Of a stretch of DNA of 64,000 bases, positions 10,768 to 21,054 are shown piece after piece. This DNA comes from Scolecobasidium constrictum UM 578 (Eukaryota; Ascomycota; Dothideomycetes; Venturiales; Sympoventuriaceae), in the NCBI GenBank assembly GCA_000611715.1, contig AZYM01000232.1, positions 1 through 64,000 of the forward strand, read 5' to 3'. Every line of letters starts with the position of its first letter. Position 1 is the first letter of the stretch. The notes under the pieces were generated by a model. That model was given only the letters and a program-made list of their open reading frames with translations, was not told the DNA's origin and did no database searches. A program made the translations under genes and the position numbers.

Positions 10768-12277
10768 CTAAAGCCCATTTGCCAGCCCCTCCCGCGGGCT
10801 AATCTCGTACTGTCTCTTCCCGTCCTCAATCCACGCGATACTATCATTCAGAAATTTCTGCGCTCTCAGATCACCACTCCGTGCATGTCCCTCGAACAGC
10901 TCCGCGCGCGCCGCACGGCCGCACAGCCGGCCAAGCTCCCCACTCGCCGCCTTGTTGCGCACTTCCTGATACGTGGCTGTGCGGATGAACTTGCCTACCC
11001 ACAGACCGCCAGTGTAGCGCGCACACTTGCGCGTGGGCAGGACGTGGTTTGTTCCGATGCACTAGGGTGCGTTAGCTCGTCTTCCCCTACTACTTGATCT
11101 GAAGGACGGGGAAAGGTTGGGCATACCTTATCACCATACGAAACACAAGTGCCCTCGCCCAGGAACAGCGCCCCGTAATGTTGCATCTTGACCAGCGCAT
11201 CCCTTGGACTCTGCGTCAGGATCTGCACATGCTCAGACGCGTACTCATCCGCCAGCCTAAACGCATCATCCATATCCCGCGTCACAGCCACAACGCCATG
11301 ATCCCGCCACGACACACCCGCCAGATCCCTCGTCGGCAGGATCTCCAAAAGCTTCTCCACAGCTACAATGGTCTTCTCCGCGACGTCTGTCGAGTTCGTG
11401 ATCAGCACAGCGGGGGTGTCGGGACCGTGCTCGGCTTGGCTGAGCAGGTCCACGGCGCAGGTATATGGATCTGCGGCTTCATCTGCTACGATGAGGACTT
11501 CCGTCGGCCCGGCGAAGAGGTCAATCCCTATCTCGCCAAACAGCTGTCTCTTCGCCTCCGCCACGAACGCGTTCCCAGGTCCAGCGAGGAAGTCGACCTT
11601 GGACATGGTTTCCGTGCCGCGGGCCATGGCAGCGACAGCCTGGGTGCCGCCGAGGATGTAAATCTCGTCCGCGCCGGCGAGGGACATGGCCGCGACGGTG
11701 TTGGCGGGGATTTCGCCCCGGATCGGGGGCGTGCACGCGATGACTTTGGGAACGCCGGCGACTTTGGCGGTGAGGATTGTCATGTGGGCGGAGGCGAGGA
11801 GGGGGTACCGGCCGCCGGGGATGTAGCAACCGACCACTTCGATGGGGTTGTTTTTCTGGCCTAGGAACCTATTTTCTCGCATTCAGTACTTATTTGTTGG
11901 TGCAGATGAAGTCACGTGTGTGGAAGGGGATGCACATACACCCCCGGTTGAATCTCAATCTCAAACTCCTTCATACTCGCCATCTGCGCCTCCGCAAACG
12001 TCCGCACATTCTGCTGCACCGTCTTAATATCCTTGATGACCTGCGGCTCGACCTTCGCCATGATATTCTTGATGTCGTCCTCTGACAGCCGGAACGAAGA
12101 GGGCGACCACTTGTCGAATTTCTCGGAGTACTGGCGCACGGCGGCGTCGCCGCGTAGAGTCACGTCTGCGATCACATCTTCGACGATCTTGGCTACGTTG
12201 AAGGAGGGCTTTTCGGCGGTTACGCCGTTGGCTTGCGCGGGTGGCGTTTTGAGGTAGGTTGCTTGGACTTTGGACAT
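10768..12277 (-). CDS. Histidinol dehydrogenase-family oxidoreductase (HisD/HpsN-like)
   Basis: Three exons (12277-11940, 11868-11127, 11061-10768), introns of 71 and 65 nt, 457 residues. Splicing rebuilds the family core: QPGV/FLGQKNNPIEVVGCYIPGG, AGPTEVLIVAD, LLSQAEHGPD, YASEHVQILT, then GDK/CIGTNHVLPT and YTGGLWVGKF. QAEH supplies zinc ligands and SEH the catalytic Glu-His pair in HisD-type enzymes, which are NAD-dependent, zinc-containing alcohol dehydrogenases. Histidine synthesis in fungi normally uses the multifunctional HIS4 protein. A stand-alone copy like this may therefore act on another alcohol; bacterial HpsN oxidises sulfopropanediol. No targeting signal is evident. Confidence 0.85.
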
Positions 12278-13257
12278 TGTTGCGGCGACTTCGATATTAC
12301 ACAGATTCTCGGATGGCTGAACGTGAGAAAGAAAGCGAATGAACGATCAAGTCATCAGAACAGCAGCGCGTCGCTTCCTCATAAGAAGGCCACGAGCCTC
12401 CGCACAAACGCACGCGACATCGGGTCCCATCGCAACCGACTAGAAAGGATTACACCTTGGCGCGAAATGGATTCCGTATGTACCTACAGTGATGGAACAA
12501 ATCAGCGAAGAGCGGGACCGTCATCGCATGGCTTTGGTGTCGATGGTTTCGGACGGAAGGGTGGCCGTCGGCTGAGTGCCGGCGGCAAGGTGCCGATCAG
12601 AACGTGAAGCCTAAGGCTTCAAGGCATCCATCCTCTGGGTCCTTCTAAATCTCGTTCAACTTTGAAAGGTCGCTGCTCGTATCATCAACATGAATTGAAG
12701 ATGCATGGCAATAAATTGAGATTCTCGACCTCCATCATGATCTTTGCGCAAGGACTCATATCAGCTCTTGGTGCTTGCTGATTCAATGTTTCCACATCCG
12801 GCAGGCTTTTTGCATTTATCCAGTGCTGCGTCAAACATGGTCACTACTTGCTCTTGGACCAGGATTTCCGCTTCGATACAATCCCGATTCGAGCGCTGCT
12901 GGTGAGAGACGTCCGGCGGTGTTTTTTTGATGTGCGCCACTCATCGAGATGCCTGGACAATTGTCCTCTCTGGGTCAAGTTGAACGCCGCCCTGTGTTCC
13001 TAATGCAGTTAACTACCCAAGCGTGTACACTATGTCGTATAGCTCGCGAGCCACTTTGTATAGGAGCCTCGAGATATGACACAGCTTCTGGTCTCCTGTC
13101 CATACTTTGCGATCACAGCTTACTTCTCGATCACGGAATTCTATTTTGAGCAAGCGGGCAAGAACACAAATCGATGTGCTGATATACAAAAGAGGCATTG
13201 CAACCCCCTCTTCGAGCATTGTCCACCAGTATCTGATCAATTTTGAGCTTGGCCATC
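12278..13257. other. Divergent intergenic region
   Basis: 980 bp between the dehydrogenase start and the frameshifted secreted-protein gene. I found no coding sequence, RNA or repeat that I can support. Confidence 0.45.
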
Positions 13258-14046
13258 ATGTTCGCCATTACACTCTTAACCTTGCTCCTCACAGGCGCTA
13301 CGTCCGTTCATGGGTCTTGTTGGAAAGATCTTAAGTGCGAGGCGAGTCTCTCTTACCATCAACTCTATTCCTTGCTGACCTTAACTCAGTTCGAAGATCT
13401 CGGCACCGGAATGGAGATCACGGAAGACAATGCCAACTGCAGTCTTCATATCGACAACTTCTCCTCGTTAGGTGAGCCGATCCTGGCAGTGACAATCTTC
13501 AACGGCGAAGGGGCTGCATCCATCGCTGCTGCTAACGCCATTCGCGCGGACACACGAGCACTCTCGGCATTTACGGGATGGATCCGCAATCGGTTTTTGT
13601 CGGATGCTACCGCAATCCTGCCACCGGTCGAATCCTCAACGTCATTCCTGAATCCAATCTTCCAGGCCTCCAAGACCTCATAACATTCGTGGCCAATTTC
13701 TTGAGAACCTTGAGTGGCACACTTGCCATGCCAGCGGCGTGCGACGTTACATTTATCGTGAAGGATCTCCTAGCAACACCACACCAAACAGCCGAGGAAC
13801 GACGAGCAGTTCTCGATGCGGCGAGAGCTTTGACGAAGAAGTGCGAATACAGATCGGCTCGAAATATCCTGGATCAAGCTCCGCTGATGGAATGCAATCT
13901 CCAGCATCCCTTATGGAAGAAGATTGCTGCGGTGGAAGTTCCGGGTGACTCCCCAGGAACCTACACTTACGAACAATGGTCTTGGAAGTATCGTTGGTGT
14001 CATTGACGATTTCGCTGCGAAAGGCCATCTCAAGATCTGTGGCTAG
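13258..14046 (+). pseudogene. Frameshifted copy of a secreted four-Cys protein family
   Basis: Exon 1 (13258-13341) encodes a signal peptide (MFAITLLTLLLTGATSVHG). A 48 nt intron (13342-13389) with a GC donor follows at the same place as the intron of the intact paralog 2.6 kb downstream. The next segment aligns with that paralog (FEDLGTG...NC, then EGAAS, N.IR.D), but at about 13574 the match jumps frame to MDPQSVFVGC, which the paralog has as MDPQSVFAGC. At about 13937 it jumps back to the original frame for the C-terminus (IVGVIDDF then KIC, against IGVALDDY then KSC). No GT-AG intron I tested repairs either break, and the unshifted frame stops at 13681-13683. All four cysteines are conserved, so decay looks recent. 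A pair of assembly indels is the alternative. Confidence 0.7.
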
Positions 14047-14404
14047 ATGAATCGCGGATGGCGATCAAGATGGACGTCCTTGTTCTCAAGATGGACCCAA
14101 TGGATAGGGAACCGCTATCTCATCTATGCGATGGATATTGTTGACACCGCTAGCATGTTGCGGATTTGCCCCAGCCCCCTTTACATGGCAATAGCCGATC
14201 TCTTTTCACGGCTCACGTGCTTCCCACGTGAAGCTCGCTTACTAGTACCCCGCACTACTTAGGTCGTAAGCACTGCCAACAATCATGATGCTCCAGTCGC
14301 AAGTCCAGAGATATCCTGTTGCTGTTTTTGTGTTCAAGGTCAAGGCTCTTGGTGTCACATCTGCTCTACTTACCGGAAAGCCTGGATTCGACCAATTGAG
14401 TCAA
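14047..14404. other. Short intergenic region
   Basis: 358 bp between the broken secreted-protein gene and the reductase. An in-frame upstream ATG at 14285 could lengthen the reductase by 40 residues. Nothing else was recognised. Confidence 0.4.
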
Positions 14405-15361
14405 ATGGAATATGCCGTCACGATAGCCCAGCACACAATTGTCAACGAGAGCACACGAATCATTCGACTCGATTTTGAGGATGCTGAGACTGATGCCAGT
14501 GTGAGTGCAGCTCGACATCTTGCCCTATCGGCGCTGATTGCTCAAGTTCCTCCCTGGGCAATGGCTCCATATCCACTTCGACGACGCAACGGTGTCCAGA
14601 CAGTGCAGTATCCTATCACCACCACACGCAGCATCTTCGAAGCAAGGCTCCTCGCTAGGCTCTAGGCCGTATGTTGAAGCTGTCATTCATGATGCACCTG
14701 CCACACGGACGCCAGATCTGCGATCAGGAGTCTCTTTTCCCATCGGCATGCAAGTGAAGATCTCCTATTCTGGCGATTCAAGATATCTGCCAAGTAGTCC
14801 TATTATCAGCAGCGTGCGACGGATCGTGCTCGTTGCTGGGGTGGTAGGTGCCGTGTAAGTATTATCACATAAGGTTGCTCAATACACGACTAACGCATTT
14901 CCAGTCCTCAGGTATCGATTCTGTCACACATCCTTGATACGAACAAAGCACCGCAGGAGGTCCACTTCGTGTATGCATCCAGAGTCAAAGGATACTACAC
15001 GGTCAGACACGTCCTCGCACTGGAGCAATTGCTAGCCATCAGTAAGGCCAGTGATGGAAGGGTCAAGCTCTATCTGTACTTCAGCGGCTACCCAAGCAGA
15101 ACATTGGTGGAGGCTGCGAAACCGCGACAGAGATTTGAGCCAAGAGTCATACTGGGCAGCGATGTTCTGGATCTGTTCGACAATCCCGACCAAAAGCATG
15201 CAACTGTGTGCTATATTGCTGGACCTCCAAACATGACGAAGTATTTCTTCAAAGTGATGGAGGAGAAAGTTGGTATGGATCCACGTAGAGTTTTGTGCGA
15301 GGAGTACGAAGATGAGTCACTATCGTTGCACGCTGAGATTGGGATACAAACCGGGATCTGA
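14405..15361 (+). CDS. OXNAD1-like FAD/NAD(P) oxidoreductase
   Basis: Three exons (14405-14500, 14547-14854, 14905-15361), introns of 46 and 50 nt, 286 residues. The protein belongs to the ferredoxin-NADP reductase superfamily. An N-terminal beta barrel has FLPGQWLHIHF and RQCSILSPP at the flavin site. The NAD-binding half begins at RRIVLVAGVVGAVPQVSILSHIL, made by joining exons 2 and 3, and continues with VHFVYASRV and a late VCYIAGPPNMTKYF. This order matches OXNAD1-type reductases. The electron acceptor is unknown. An upstream in-frame ATG (14285) would add a hydrophobic stretch of uncertain reality. The gene sits between two paralogous secreted-protein genes with no obvious functional link. 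Confidence 0.75.
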
Positions 15362-15836
15362 TATCCAGGTCCAGGGACACAAATTCGCTTGCGGCTTTTG
15401 GTGGACCCTTGACTTGCTGGTGTCGAGGCATGTTTCTTGTTTATGACTGCAAGCGCTATCACACTGAAACTCAAATTGATGAGCCACAGTGGCGGCTGTT
15501 TTATCAGGCTTACATAGAGAGCACGGGCGCGTCCATTCTAAGTATTACTTGCAGAAAGTGGATGTTGTCGTGCCACCAGGCTAATTGGTCGCTATGAATG
15601 GCGAGCAAGTAGGTTAACAATCCCATGTCTCGCCATGCGAATATGGTACAGCTTTGCTGTATGTATGGTCTGCTTCGATCATCGCGTTTAGGAGCATGCA
15701 CTTCCGATTATGTTGCGCCATTGACGTACACCCTTACATGGCTAATTTCTTTGTCTCAAGACACCTTAAAGTACGGATGAGCCTCGAGAGCTTCAGCTCA
15801 TCGCGAGGTCAAATAGCAATACAACCGAGGGCAACA
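15362..15836. other. Intergenic region
   Basis: 475 bp upstream of the intact secreted-protein gene. No coding sequence or repeat recognised. Confidence 0.4.
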
Positions 15837-16678
15837 ATGCGTTCAATCAATTTGCTGGTTGCCATGGGCGCTGCCCACAATGTTCTAGCCATACCGCAAG
15901 AATTGACGACTTCCACGGGTAACGAAGATGGCCAGACTGTCAAGTACCAGGTGAGTTGCGACATCGCCAAGCTACGAGACACGCTTTTGACAAGGAATCC
16001 ATCTAGTTCAACGGCGTCAGTCAGTCCAGAACTATTCTTGACGATACCGAAGATTGCGGATCCCATTTCGATCAGTACCTGGGTCTTGAAGAAGCTCTCC
16101 CAATCACTCAGTTGATACGCTACAATGATGGCAAAGCTGCCAGCCCTGCATTTGGCAACGAGATACGCAGCGATTTTGGAAAGCTTGAGTCGATGGATCC
16201 CCAGTCTGTTTTTGCCGGCTGCTTCTTTGCACGTAATCTTGGAGTCACATTGGGAGCAGTACCCACAGGTTCAAGCCTACCCTTTATCGGCGATCTGATT
16301 GCCATCTTGCGAACCTTCCTCGTAGGTCAAGTGGGAGCACTGTCCAATTCTGCCGCATGCAGCATCACTGCGACCGTTATAGGAATGGCCGATCGAGATG
16401 GAGTTGCCGGCGAACAGAGACTGCAAGGTCTTATCAATCAGGGTCAACAAACCAGAACCTTTCAATTCGACCCGGAAGGTTTGAATGCTTTTGGGCTCGG
16501 GTTCCTTCCGACCAACGTGAAGAAGTTCCCGCTTGCGAGCGAGCATTGGAAGGGTGTCACCCGCCTCACATTCGGCGTCATTCCGAAAACTGTCAACCTG
16601 GGTGACGCAGGCACTGGAAGAATTGGGGTCGCGCTTGACGATTATGAAGCGAGAAAATATATCAGGAAGTCATGCTGA
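15837..16678 (+). CDS. Secreted four-Cys protein of unknown function (intact paralog)
   Basis: Two exons (15837-15950, 16007-16678), 56 nt intron, 261 residues. The N-terminus (MRSINLLVAMGAAHNVLA) looks like a signal peptide. The mature part has four cysteines, in contexts DCGSHF, FAGCFF, SAACSI and the C-terminal residue itself, presumably two disulphides. I do not recognise the fold. The frameshifted copy at 13258-14046 shares the intron position, the cysteines and the MDPQSVF block, so these are tandem duplicates split by a reductase gene. A secreted effector-like, wall or antimicrobial role is possible but only inferred from secretion and duplication. Confidence 0.7.
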
Positions 16679-16843
16679 TGATAGAACAGCGTGTAAGTAT
16701 GAGATGATTGATGGGCTATGACTTCTCAGACATTGTCATTGTTTTCCTCTCATTTGCGCATACAAAGTTGATAGCCGACCTGAGCTGCAAGTATGCAATC
16801 AATCCAACAGCGCCAACCTCGGAATACTTTTGTATGAATCTGA

Positions 16844-17124
16844 TCATTTGCACTGTAGACTATTAGCATTAAGTTCCTAGACGAATGGAACTAACATACC
16901 GGTGCTGTTGACTTCTTCGCATCTTCCTTACACTTATCCAGATCCTTCTGACATTTCTGGTACTTGGGAAGGTTTGCAATCGTGAGAGCGCCGGCTCTAT
17001 TGATGCATGCGAGAGCATCGAGCTGGCATTCCTGGCATGTCTTGTAGTACGTTCTCTCGTCCAAGGCTGGTGCTGCGATAGCGAGGGCCACGAATAAGGA
17101 CGTGATTGCGAAAGTGAGCTTCAT
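16844..17124 (-). CDS. Small secreted Cys-rich protein
   Basis: Starting at 17124, a signal peptide (MKLTFAITSLFVALAIAAPA) precedes about 57 mature residues with six cysteines (TCQEC, LAC, KCQK, DKCK and a terminal C). Read as one exon it stops at 16891 (77 residues, ending STAPVC). A textbook intron is also present: donor GTATGT at 16899, a TGCTAATA branch site and a CTACAG acceptor ending at 16853. Splicing gives a stop at 16844-16846 and the end STAPCK. Either way the last cysteine is kept. The 38 residues that the frame adds upstream of 17124 lack coding character, so 17124 is the start. Its size and cysteine content fit effector- or antifungal-type small secreted proteins; the role is unknown. 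Confidence 0.65.
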
Positions 17125-18698
17125 GATGAAGGTTGTGCGAGTAAAATTCGAATACGAGTTTGATTGCCGGCTGAAAGTTCTCTGTCCTTCTGAATTTGTG
17201 AGGTCAACAGGCTTGCTTCTTTTATACACCATCCCCAAGCGAGCATTCAGAATGCCATCTGATCTGCCCTATGTCCAGATTCGCATCGAATTGTGAGATA
17301 ATGCTATGAGCTGAGCATGAACAGGGTACATCCATGGAGAATGTGTTCCACCAGCAAGTAAAGTACCGAGCGACAGCGCGAAGCTTCTCAGCACAGCTAG
17401 TCTACCACGTTTACTGGTTAAGAGACCCTGCGCGTAGCCGCAAAAGAGAAGGCGAGAGCCGCTGCGGTGGTGCTGGGCTCTGTCAAAGGTCGATCTCGGA
17501 GATGTTGTCCGGTACGCCAGTCTTCATCCAAGCGATGAGCTGCATGAGAGATCTGATCTAGATTGGCATACCAGAGGCAGAAGTCGCGCCGATGACCGTT
17601 GTCGCTGACTGCCTAGGGCATCACGCTGAGGTTGGAGAGTGCATGCTGCGCAGATGTTCTGAAGGCTGGAGAAGTCTTGCTGCGGAGACCATGCCGGATT
17701 TTCTGAGCTTGTCGCTCAAACTTGACAATCGTCAATGCATGCACTTGTAGAGACATTGTTGAACCTGCTCACGATGTTCCGCGCAAGACTATCGCACTTG
17801 GCACTCTGATCTTTCCGTGCCTATCGCCATTACTCTCAGCTGGGACAAGGATGAAAGCTCGACGCACCTGTGGCCACGAAGAATATGCGCCGAGTTGAGG
17901 CCGCAGCTATCTCTTTCCAGGATGGGATATGCGCTCTCAAGCTGACATCTGGCTGCGAAACAGAGGCTGGAAGCATCCATATCTCTTGATTGCTTCAACA
18001 CAATGGTCGACTAGACACCAGAGCCGTATACAGTCTTTTGCTCAACCGAGGTATGCGACTTTCCTGGATCATTGGGCAACCAGGTATCTGTGAACATGTG
18101 AGGCGGAATGATCTTATCATCTAAAGCCTGGCTAGCGGAGGTATATTCAAGCTGCTAGATTGATATCACCGAATCTCGACTGTGGCAAGCTTCATCCGGC
18201 AAAGACCTTTCTCATGGGCCTGAATAGTTACTTTGATGGTCGCTTGGCTCGCAGGAAGCTCATTGAAAAGGTAGCGCGACGCTGCCGTCTGCTGCATCTG
18301 ATGCTGGCCCACGGGACGTGTTGTGGAGAGGTACAAGTCTTGGTCCGCGATAGCTGCCATCGCCCTAGACCCTCACGCAGAGCATATAGACGTCCTCAAA
18401 CGAAAGTTCGATGCGACTTCGGATATGCAGATGAACATTTGATGATATGGATACCGTGAGGTCGATGAAATGCAGGAGACCTCCAGCGCAAAACGTACCT
18501 GGAGCATGACTCGCGAAGCACGGATCACATCAAGATCCGAGTCATGCGCGTTGCTCCCGCGACGGCGACGCGACGACATCATCCAGCATCTCATTCATCT
18601 CCCGACACTTCACAAACACATTGAAGACATTGTTGACCGCACACTCATCGTTCATAATAGCCAACTTTGTACACTGCCTTTCTTACTATAAAGTTGCA
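17125..18698. other. Long intergenic stretch
   Basis: About 1.6 kb with only short, non-conserved frames. A tract near 17390-17500 is moderately GC-rich but codes for nothing I recognise. No RNA gene seen. Confidence 0.4.
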
Positions 18699-19820
18699 TC
18701 AAGCATAGCTCTTCACCTCCACGTTCCGCACCACCACCTTGTTGTCCTTATTGTTCGCATAATTCGCGTCAATGCTATGGAACCGGATGTCGACCCACTC
18801 AGCCGCAGTGACTCCCTCCGGAGGCATCGCGCGATTGTTGTTCCCAACGACCTTCTCTCGTTCCAGCAACGGGCTTTTTACAGGTTCAAGAAGCGTGCTG
18901 TCGTCTGGACCAGAGAAGTAAATGACACCATATCTCGGGACTGACCTCTGATCCTCTGGCGGCAGCACAACGCGATGGATTGAGCTTTCGAGATACCCGC
19001 CGGTCAGGAACGAGAGCGTATCTGCCACGTTCACTGTGATGGAGCCGCGGAGTGGCTTCACCCACTTCCACTTCTCCTCGCCGTATGGTCGGACTTGCAG
19101 CGCTGCGACCGGTTGACGCATGAGCAGTGTGAACGTGCCGAAGTCCGTATGCCCATACACGTTGTGCTGGATATTGTTCTCCTTCATGACGCGCAGCTCA
19201 TCCTCCGTTCTTGGGTGATACAGCATGTACCGCAGGTGGCATTGCGACTTGGACTCGTAATCATGCAGCTTCCACAGTTGTTCCTCGTCCGGCAATTCCA
19301 TGATGATAGCACAGAGGATGAGCAGGCGCTTCAGAACGTAGGATGACATGTGCCGCTGAAATGCTTCGGCCTTCTGCTTGTTCTCCACCAAGGGGCGCGG
19401 CCGGGCTACATCAGCATAAAGATTATTCCACTTCGGATCATCGTATAGCTCCAAATTATCGGTCAGGCCATGTTGCTGCTTCCTCGAGCCCCGCGGCTTC
19501 CACCCGAAGAAACCCTGCTTGCTCGGATTCACACGATATTTCTGCTTCTCCTCGTCCGGTTCATCGAAGATCGACTTGCAGAGCGCAAATTGCTCGTCCA
19601 CTTCTGCTTCTGAAAGTCCGAAGTTGATGACGTAGAAGAAGCCGACTGTGCTGATGGCTGTCTTTAGCTGTTTCGCGAGTTGCTCCTTGCCACCTGGCTG
19701 ATCGAATTTTGAGAGATCAATGGTGATGAGATCGGCCCAGTCCAAGTCTGCCGAGGTTTCTGCTATGTCCTGGTAGCGAGTGTGCTCGTTCATGTTTTCG
19801 ATGGAGCCCATGTTGACCAA
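18699..19820 (-). CDS. 2-oxoglutarate/Fe(II) dioxygenase, isopenicillin N synthase-like
   Basis: Single exon, 373 residues. The N-terminal DIOX_N-type region has ITIDLSKF and VGFFYVINFG. The core carries the iron triad: H224 and D226 in YGHTDFGTFTLL, and H282 in SSIHRVVLPP. R296 in PRYGVIYF is the likely co-substrate ligand. Such enzymes hydroxylate, desaturate or cyclise small molecules, using O2 and 2-oxoglutarate. The substrate cannot be inferred. A second ATG at residue 4 is an equally good start. It is divergent from the acetyltransferase at 20251. Confidence 0.85.
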   Translation of the reverse strand: MVNMGSIENMNEHTRYQDIAETSADLDWADLITIDLSKFDQPGGKEQLAKQLKTAISTVGFFYVINFGLSEAEVDEQFALCKSIFDEPDEEKQKYRVNPSKQGFFGWKPRGSRKQQHGLTDNLELYDDPKWNNLYADVARPRPLVENKQKAEAFQRHMSSYVLKRLLILCAIIMELPDEEQLWKLHDYESKSQCHLRYMLYHPRTEDELRVMKENNIQHNVYGHTDFGTFTLLMRQPVAALQVRPYGEEKWKWVKPLRGSITVNVADTLSFLTGGYLESSIHRVVLPPEDQRSVPRYGVIYFSGPDDSTLLEPVKSPLLEREKVVGNNNRAMPPEGVTAAEWVDIRFHSIDANYANNKDNKVVVRNVEVKSYA

Positions 19821-20250
19821 TGTGCGTAGTTACGATGCACCTTGTCAAGTGCAAACGCGGCGGCGACCTGACTTCATGACTGTATCATGCCCTGTCCCGT
19901 GACACATATCCGAGGGCCAAATGCATGATAGCATTCTCAAGCTCGCGTTCACTCTTCTCCGAAGATGCTTGAGCTGCTGAGCTCCCCATGGGACGCTATG
20001 TGGGGAAACCGAGGATATATTTCCGACCAATAATGTGGCTCGACCATTGCGCCGATCCTAACGTCGCCTTGGTGGAATCAACTATGAGGAAGGACTACAC
20101 TGACGCGATGATAGATGAAAGTCGTCGATAGATCAAATGTGCAAGGTGCTATACTTGACCTCAGGCAGCGCAGCGACCTGCCATGATTGAACAACGCCGA
20201 CTTCGCAGGCTCGACATCATGACACGGAATGAGCTTCATGGTTAACCTCG

Positions 20251-21002
20251 ATGAGCATTTTACAATCTTCACAGTCCAAACCAGGCAGATGCGTCATGGC
20301 CAAAGAGTCCAGCGACATACTACGAACAAGGCAGGACTGGCAAATCGAACAAGCAAATCCAGAAGACGCCCCACGCCTCGCAGCAATCCAAATCAACGCC
20401 TTCAAGACCAACAAGCTCTTCCAAGTCCAGTTTCCCACACCAGAAGTCGTGACAGCCTTCGAAACATTTCTAGCTGTCCGCCACCGCGCTGAAATCGAAG
20501 ATAACCACGCGGAAGTCTTAGTCGTTCGAAATGAGGGGCAAGTTGTCGCTTTTGCGATCTGGCGGCCTCCGCGTTCGGGTGAGGATGCTGAGCTGGATGT
20601 TTTGCGCGAATGGCCGAAAGGCACGAATGTGGAGATGATTAAGGCGTGGGGTGAGGTGGTGAATGCAGCGTATCAGAAGGCGATGGGAGACAGATCGTGC
20701 TATCGTGAGTCTCTGTCTCCCGCAACACTCGGACTCAACGTCTGAACATTCTCACAGACCTCGACTGGCTCGTCACGGACTCAGCTTTCGAAAGAAGAGG
20801 ACTCGGCGCCATGCTACTGGGCTATAGTCTCGACCAGGCGAGAAAGGCAAATTTGCCGGTGTACCTCGAGAGCACGATGGAAGCGCGAAATTGGTACATC
20901 AAGCGCGGCTTTCAGCAGGTCACGGAGATGAGCATAGACTTGCCCGATAGCTCGGATATCTACCGTGAAGTTGGCCTGCTATGGGTGCCATCTGCGCCAT
21001 GA
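20251..21002 (+). CDS. GNAT-family N-acetyltransferase
   Basis: Two exons (20251-20704, 20758-21002), 53 nt intron, 232 residues, or 217 if translation starts at the ATG at 20296, which has the better context. The fold is visible as QANPEDAPRLAAIQINAF, AEVLVVRNEGQVVAFAIW, LDWLVTDSAFERRGLGAMLL and ARNWYIKRGF. The R-R-G-L-G-A loop is the acetyl-CoA pyrophosphate-binding motif. The splice joins SCY/H to LDWLVTD, completing the strand before that motif. The acceptor amine is unknown. Single small fungal GNATs of this sort often act on small molecules. Confidence 0.8.
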
Positions 21003-21054
21003 ACAGCGATTCTTAATTCATGCTCAATATTCTTGTGTCTACGAGCTGTCTCTA

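Noticed and set aside
13472..13558. Introns that might repair the frame of the first secreted paralog
   Set aside because: Donors at 13472 and 13489 with the available AGs give the wrong phase or lengths near 20 nt.
17240..18698. Short plus-strand frames of up to 99 residues
   Set aside because: No conserved motif, no plausible splicing partners and no clear codon preference.
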